Shown piece after piece: positions 23,570 to 27,153 of a DNA stretch of 27,153 bases; positions within the stretch are counted from its first letter, which is position 1, and every line of letters begins with the position of its first letter. Both the position numbers and the translations under genes were made by a program. Origin of the DNA: CAXMQS01 sp036446035 (GTDB lineage: Bacteria > Actinomycetota > Acidimicrobiia > Spongiisociales > JAOTWH01); NCBI GenBank assembly GCA_036446035.1, contig JAZFSG010000056.1, positions 1 through 27,153 of the forward strand, in the 5' to 3' direction. Below the pieces are notes generated by a model. It was not told the DNA's origin and did not search any database. It was given only the letters and a program-made list of their open reading frames with translations.

Positions 23570-24280
23570 CTACTTGGTGCCGAACCACATCCCGCGGCCG
23601 ATGAAGCCCTCGTCGTCGTAGTCGACTTCGAGGCCGGCAGCTTCCATGGCAGCTCGATACTCGGCGGCCGCGAACAGCGTTGTCGGGTGGTCTTCGGCGA
23701 AGTAGCTGACGCCGTGTGGCGTCATCACCATGTGATGGAAGTTGATGACCACGTGGTTGTCGACCCTCTCTCCGGTGCTCATGCGGGCCACCTTGAGATC
23801 GTCGCTGTCGTATGTCATCAAGTCGAGATGGCCGTCGCTCCACCCCTCGACATCCAACCATGGCTCCACGATCAACACGCCGCCCGGCACCAGATGCCTG
23901 GTCATGTTGCTGATCGCCCTAGCTAGCGAGTCGGTGTCTGGCATGTAGCCGATAGCACTGAAGAGACAGGTCACCGCATCGAATCGCCGATCGATCTCGA
24001 AGTGTCGCATGTCACCGAGGTGGAAGGCGACATCGGGATTGCGCTCGGTGGCAATGGCCAGCATCGGCTCGGAGAGATCGACGCCCTCGACTTCGTAGAA
24101 CCGCTGCAGGCGTTCAATGTGCAGGCCCGTGCCACAGGCGACGTCGAGGAGCGTTGCCGCACCAGGTCTCCTCGCCTGGATCCAAGTGTGAAGACGCTCG
24201 ACATCGGCCTCGTAGTCCTTCATCTGGCCATACAGGACGTCGTAGATCCTTGCCGACCCCTCCCACGGCTCCATCGCCAT
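23570..24280 (-). CDS. Class I SAM-dependent methyltransferase
   Basis: A 236-residue protein starting at ATG 24280, which has GGAGG five bases upstream; a TTG 12 bases earlier overlaps that site and is rejected. The Rossmann AdoMet site is LLDVACGTGLHIERL (about 44-58), with the acidic VEGVDLS after strand 2 and FDAVTCLFSAIGYM as motif post-II. The sequence resembles the group containing amino-sugar N,N-dimethyltransferases such as DesVI/TylM1 (SARIYDVLYGQMKDYEADVERL at the N-terminus, WLDVEGW and MTYDSDDL later). That group is broad and no sugar-biosynthesis genes lie nearby, so the substrate is unknown. It is 54 bp upstream of the Fe-S oxidoreductase gene on the same strand. Confidence 0.9.
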   Translation of the reverse strand: MAMEPWEGSARIYDVLYGQMKDYEADVERLHTWIQARRPGAATLLDVACGTGLHIERLQRFYEVEGVDLSEPMLAIATERNPDVAFHLGDMRHFEIDRRFDAVTCLFSAIGYMPDTDSLARAISNMTRHLVPGGVLIVEPWLDVEGWSDGHLDLMTYDSDDLKVARMSTGERVDNHVVINFHHMVMTPHGVSYFAEDHPTTLFAAAEYRAAMEAAGLEVDYDDEGFIGRGMWFGTK

Positions 24281-24296
24281 CGCTGCCTCCAACGAC

Positions 24297-24324
24297 AGAC
24301 GCCGCTGGCGGACCAGCGGCGTCT
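24297..24324 (-). terminator. Intrinsic terminator after pspA
   Basis: AGACGCCGCTGG (24297-24308) and CCAGCGGCGTCT (24313-24324) form a perfect 12-bp stem with a 4-base CGGA loop. It sits 20 bp past the pspA stop in the minus direction, before the methyltransferase gene. The following T-tract is short, so read-through is possible. Confidence 0.75.
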
Positions 24325-24343
24325 CTCTACGGTTTGCGCCGCC

Positions 24344-25066
24344 TCAGCCTGTGATGCCGAGCTCGGCCTTGAGCTCCTCGAGCTTGGCATCCGCCTGGCT
24401 CAGCGAGATCGCCTCGCGTAGCTCAGCCTCGGCGCCCTGCGGGGTCGCCTCGTTGAGCTCGGCCTTGGCCATCGCATCTGCCTTGCGGGATTCGATCTTC
24501 TCTTCGACCCTCGCCAGGGACGGCATCTCGTCGTCGAATGTCGAGGACAAGGCGTCCATCGCCTTGTTGACAGACTCCTGCATCTTGGCCTGCTGGAGAG
24601 AGCCCATCAGCTCCATCTTCTTGGCCGACAGTTCCTGGAGACGCATGGCGTTTGACTGGACGGCTCCCTTGGCGTCCTCGGCCTGGCTCATGGCTGTCTC
24701 GTACTGCCCGCGCAGCGCTGTGAGGTTGTTCTCGGCAGCCTGGAGGCGCATCGCAAGACCCTGTGCGGACTGCGTCCACTTGTCGGTGCCAGCGGCGTCG
24801 CCGGCGCCTGCTGCTTCCTGCGCCTTGAGAAGCGCCTGCTTGGCCAATTCGCGAGCCTCGCCTACGTCATCCGCCGAGTTCTCAATCTGACTCTCGAGCT
24901 TGTGGCGATGCGCCACGACCTTGGCGGCTTGATTGCGGAGTTCCTGGTCGCGCTTGCGAGCCTCGGTGATAGCTTGTTCCATCTCGATCTCGGGGTCCAT
25001 CGCCTTTTCCGCCGTCGAGCGGAATAGCTGCTTGATATATCCCCACAGTCGTTTGAGGAAACCCAT
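24344..25066 (-). CDS. pspA: PspA/IM30 family membrane-stress protein
   Basis: A 240-residue coiled-coil ESCRT-III-like protein that binds stressed cytoplasmic membrane. ATG 25066 is chosen because it gives the canonical N-terminal amphipathic helix (MGFLKRLWGYIKQLF) followed by MDPEIEMEQAITEARKRDQELRNQAAKVVAHRHKLE, the conserved PspA start. Upstream in-frame codons are out of character. Helical hairpin segments rich in Ala, Gln and Glu extend to about 190, and the C-terminal part (about 205-240) ends LEELKAELG. It lies 64 bp downstream of the TPM-domain gene on the same strand, a pairing seen elsewhere in bacteria, and it ends before a hairpin terminator. No PspF/PspC homologue is in the window. 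Confidence 0.93.
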   Translation of the reverse strand: MGFLKRLWGYIKQLFRSTAEKAMDPEIEMEQAITEARKRDQELRNQAAKVVAHRHKLESQIENSADDVGEARELAKQALLKAQEAAGAGDAAGTDKWTQSAQGLAMRLQAAENNLTALRGQYETAMSQAEDAKGAVQSNAMRLQELSAKKMELMGSLQQAKMQESVNKAMDALSSTFDDEMPSLARVEEKIESRKADAMAKAELNEATPQGAEAELREAISLSQADAKLEELKAELGITG

Positions 25067-25130
25067 GTTCCACGTCCCTTTCGATGAGAGCGGCAGTCTA
25101 GGAGAAGTGGGGGACGGCTGGGCCGGTCGA

Positions 25131-26474
25131 TTACCGGCGGCGGCGCCTGCCGCCGCGTGAGCGCTTCGACTTTGGGCTCGGAGAAGACGAGGATCGGCGG
25201 GTAGCTGAACGGGAGGAGGATGGTCCCGGAATCGGCCCGGATGAACGTCCCGACGACCTACTCGAGGAGGCTCTCGACGTGGATCCGCGTGATGAGCGGC
25301 CGAAGAGCCCTCCCCCGCGGCGCCCCTTGCCGAGCAGGTCTGGCAATGCCTGACTCGCACCACCAACAATGATCGACAGCAGGTCCATCCCTCCGAAGCC
25401 TCCGCCGCCGTGGGATTTGGGCGCACGAGGAGCAGGCACCCGACGACCACCGACGTCGATCATCCTGGGGTCGGGCCGTTGTCCAGCAGCCAGCTTGCCG
25501 GCGTCTGTCTTGCACACCCTCACCTCTTTGTTCCCGGCCGAGGTCTTGATGGTGGCTTCGACCGTTGGCCCCCGGTGAGTTGGGTCGAAGAAACAGCGAG
25601 CCATCTCCTTGCGAGGCTTGGGGGGCATCGGATCTCCATCGAGGATGGCCTGGCTCGAATCGAGCTGCCACGCCGCCTCGTCCAGTCGATCGAACAGGGC
25701 TTCGAGTTGGGCCAAGGTCGTGGCCTTCTCGAACTCTTCGGACGCCTTCTCGTAGACCCCGCTGCCCTCCTCGAAGAAGGCGACAGCCTTGGGGGCGCCA
25801 AGCCGAACCCGGTCAGCCAGGTCGAGGATGTCGTTGGCCATCGAGTCGAGCTGCGACCGGATCTCGTTGCGGGCCTCTTGGATATCGCCCTCCGAGCGCG
25901 CCACCGATGCCTTCTTGGACTTCCTCATCACGAACCAGGCGATAGCCACGAAGCCGAGGACGATTATCAGAAGAATCCACAGCCCACTGCCGCCGCCCGA
26001 GCTAGAGGAGGACGGGCCAGGAGCCTGGGTTGGCGCTGGGGCTGCGGCGCCGGTCAGTGTCTCCACCACATTGGTGAGGTAGGCGAGATCGCTGCCCCCG
26101 GCTGCGTCTGCGGCATTGAGGGCTGCCTCGACGTCTGCGCGGTCGAACTCGTCGACCGTCTCGTAGCCAACAAAGCCATCTTCGGTGAGAACGATGACGG
26201 TCGCTGGGCCGCCAATGGCGTCGAGAACACCACCGGCAAAGGTGGTTGGTCCGCCGCCCGGGCTCTCGTCCAGCACCACGAGGGAGAGGCGGAATCCCCG
26301 GTCGCGAGCACCGCTGACAAGATCGCTCACCCGAGACTCGCTGATGTTGGTCCCGGGACCGAGGTAGTAGCCCTCCTCAGAGACGGCAACAGCGGCGTCG
26401 ATGGTGGTCTGGGCGGCCGCAGGGGCGGCGACCAGCATCAGCGCGCCGATGAGTGAGAGCAATCGGCGAGTCAT
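25131..26474 (-). CDS. TPM-domain membrane protein with basic Ser/Arg-rich tail
   Basis: A 447-residue protein starting at ATG 26474, which begins the signal peptide MTRRLLSLIGALML (cleaved near AAAQ). The extracytoplasmic domain (about 20-130) has the TPM pattern of a small alpha/beta fold (SLVVLDESPGG, ATVIVLTEDGFVGYET). A Ser/Gly linker leads to one membrane helix (about 162-183), then a cytoplasmic helical coiled coil (about 190-275). Two cysteines (ARCFFDPTHRG, VRVCKT) mark a following small domain. A Gly-rich segment ends in a long Ser/Arg tail finishing RRRRR. The TPM domain is associated with PspA in several lineages and may sense envelope stress. The tail could bind RNA, DNA or anionic lipid; this is inference. 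Confidence 0.85.
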   Translation of the reverse strand: MTRRLLSLIGALMLVAAPAAAQTTIDAAVAVSEEGYYLGPGTNISESRVSDLVSGARDRGFRLSLVVLDESPGGGPTTFAGGVLDAIGGPATVIVLTEDGFVGYETVDEFDRADVEAALNAADAAGGSDLAYLTNVVETLTGAAAPAPTQAPGPSSSSSGGGSGLWILLIIVLGFVAIAWFVMRKSKKASVARSEGDIQEARNEIRSQLDSMANDILDLADRVRLGAPKAVAFFEEGSGVYEKASEEFEKATTLAQLEALFDRLDEAAWQLDSSQAILDGDPMPPKPRKEMARCFFDPTHRGPTVEATIKTSAGNKEVRVCKTDAGKLAAGQRPDPRMIDVGGRRVPAPRAPKSHGGGGFGGMDLLSIIVGGASQALPDLLGKGRRGGGLFGRSSRGSTSRASSSRSSGRSSGPIPGPSSSRSATRRSSSSPSPKSKRSRGGRRRRR

Positions 26475-26866
26475 AGCCACGAGAGGATAGACCCGGTGCA
26501 AGGGGCAACTCCGGGCCCGAAGAGCGCGCCGCTACGCGGAGAACCCCTCCGTGGAAAGGGTCTCCTCAACAACGACTGCCGGCCGAGATTGCCGGCAGAG
26601 ACTTCTGGCCGAGCCCGAGCCTCCCCGCCACCGGCAGCCGCGGACTCTCGCCGAACGGGAACTGAATGTCGGGCGGGCCCTGGTCAGGGTGTGCCGGAGG
26701 AGGAACGCGTGACATTGCTCGGTCGGGCCGGCGTGTCCGCACTATTGACGACTCCTCAGCAACAAAGCAGTCTCTGGGGCACCAAGATGATCTGTCCCGA
26801 TGCGTTGCCGGAGTCAAGCGTGTTCCTCCAGCAAGCGTCCTCCCCGCGGCCTTGCCCGCAATCCGC
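26475..26866. other. Region between TPM-domain gene and proC without a firm gene
   Basis: About 390 bp where no recognisable protein is encoded. It contains a hairpin at 26576-26598 (CTGCCGGC/GCCGGCAG, 7-base loop) and one small plus-strand frame with a strong ribosome site (26709-26870). Promoters for the minus-strand TPM/pspA unit are expected here, but none is clear. Confidence 0.5.
26576..26598. repeat. 8-bp hairpin, possible proC terminator
   Basis: CTGCCGGC (26576-26583) and GCCGGCAG (26591-26598) form a perfect stem with a 7-base loop. It is about 270 bp past the proC stop and has no U-tract, so a terminator role is weak; it could be a structured leader of the TPM gene. Confidence 0.35.
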
Positions 26867-26870
26867 CTAA
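26709..26870 (+). CDS. Possible 53-residue small protein
   Basis: A GTG start at 26709 lies five bases after GGAGGAGG, an unusually strong ribosome site. The frame encodes 53 residues with no recognisable domain (opening MTLLGRAGVSALL, two Cys) and ends TAA overlapping the proC stop on the other strand. Amino-acid composition is unremarkable. It may be real or chance; there is no homology evidence. Confidence 0.25.
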   Translation: MTLLGRAGVSALLTTPQQQSSLWGTKMICPDALPESSVFLQQASSPRPCPQSA

Positions 26871-27153
26871 CGGTCGTCGTCCGTTGAACCCAGCTCTCGA
26901 GAGCGTGCTGCGGCTGCCCTGATGGCATCCTCGACCAGCGAGCGAAAGCCCCCGCCGTCGAGCACATGCATGGCGGCGGCGGTCGTGCCTCCGGGCGATG
27001 TCACCTGGGCTCGGAGCGCAGCCGTTGAGCTCTCCGACTCGCGCATGATGATGCAGGGACCCCGCATGGTTTGCGCAACGCTCTGCGTGGCTGCATGGTG
27101 GGGATGGCCGTCCCTTAGTGCTGCTTCGGTTAGCGCCTCTGCCAAGAGAAAGG
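26867..27153 (-). CDS. proC: Pyrroline-5-carboxylate reductase, C-terminal part (runs off right edge)
   Basis: The last ~95 residues of ProC, which reduces pyrroline-5-carboxylate to L-proline with NAD(P)H. The open frame enters from the right edge with FLLAEALTEAALRDG, the dimerisation helix, and continues to the family signature SPGGTTAAAMHVLDGGGFRSLVEDAIRAAAARSRELG before TAG at 26867-26869. The signature motif, including the conserved SPGGTT, is intact. The N-terminal Rossmann domain lies outside the window. Confidence 0.93.
   Translation of the reverse strand, partial: FLLAEALTEAALRDGHPHHAATQSVAQTMRGPCIIMRESESSTAALRAQVTSPGGTTAAAMHVLDGGGFRSLVEDAIRAAAARSRELGSTDDDR

Noticed and set aside
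25410..26456. A 348-codon plus-strand frame opposite the TPM-domain gene
   Set aside because: It has no domain or ribosome site, while the minus strand has a signal peptide, membrane helix and recognisable domain.

Overview
The window is high-GC DNA. Its gene content (a DivIVA-type protein, a PspA/TPM pair, a FadF/EMO-like Fe-S oxidoreductase, GTG/TTG starts, a Tat lipoprotein amidase and short calcium-binding-like surface repeats) suggests an actinobacterium, plausibly an Acidimicrobiia-type lineage. That placement is inference; no rRNA or other phylogenetic marker is present. No tRNA, rRNA, CRISPR array, transposase or phage gene was found.

Layout. (1) 1-4624 (-): the N-terminal ~1541 codons of a giant secreted surface protein running off the left edge. 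It holds two tandem ~650-residue modules (SdrD-B-like domain plus right-handed beta-helix) and then cadherin/Ig-like repeats. Its likely TTG start overlaps the stop of (2), a membrane sensor histidine kinase (4621-6123, -), suggesting coupling. (3) 6306-7421 (+): alanine dehydrogenase, divergent from the kinase across a region with two inverted repeats. (4) 7422-8169 (-): a four-helix membrane protein and a small excisionase-type DNA-binding protein. (5) 8315-9976 (+): a DivIVA-domain coiled-coil protein and a low-complexity partner sharing its C-terminal motif, ending at a perfect bidirectional terminator. (6) 10012-11365 (-): a DUF454 membrane protein and a Na+/Ca2+ exchanger-type antiporter. 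(7) 11434-16066 (+): a tight six-gene run of NhaA antiporter, Tat/lipoprotein amidase, FG-GAP-like repeat protein, a small deazaflavin-reductase-like protein, a PRXL2/SelU-type peroxiredoxin and a DUF547 protein. (8) 16033-17886 (-): DNA methyltransferase, ABM-fold protein, membrane protein. (9) 18231-21065 (+): GH13 alpha-glucan hydrolase and sugar-binding lipoprotein. (10) 21062-24280 (-): zinc-ribbon protein, membrane Fe-S oxidoreductase, SAM methyltransferase. (11) 24344-26474 (-): PspA and a TPM-domain membrane protein. (12) 26867-27153 (-): C-terminal end of ProC.

The most notable observation is at 14782-15309. A peroxiredoxin-like gene is interrupted by a single in-frame TGA (14881-14883) at exactly the position of the first cysteine of the family's CxxC active site, giving UxxC. 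A hairpin immediately downstream fits the bacterial SECIS layout, and the UGA can itself pair at its base. This is best read as a selenocysteine-containing, SelU-like bacterial peroxiredoxin that conventional gene calling would truncate or miss.

Other points of interest are the duplicated beta-helix modules coupled to a histidine kinase, the shared GLRRR tail of the DivIVA-type pair, an inverted repeat covering the partner's start codon, a truncated surface repeat at the amidase C-terminus, and a small non-coding element with terminal inverted repeats at about 17961-18109.
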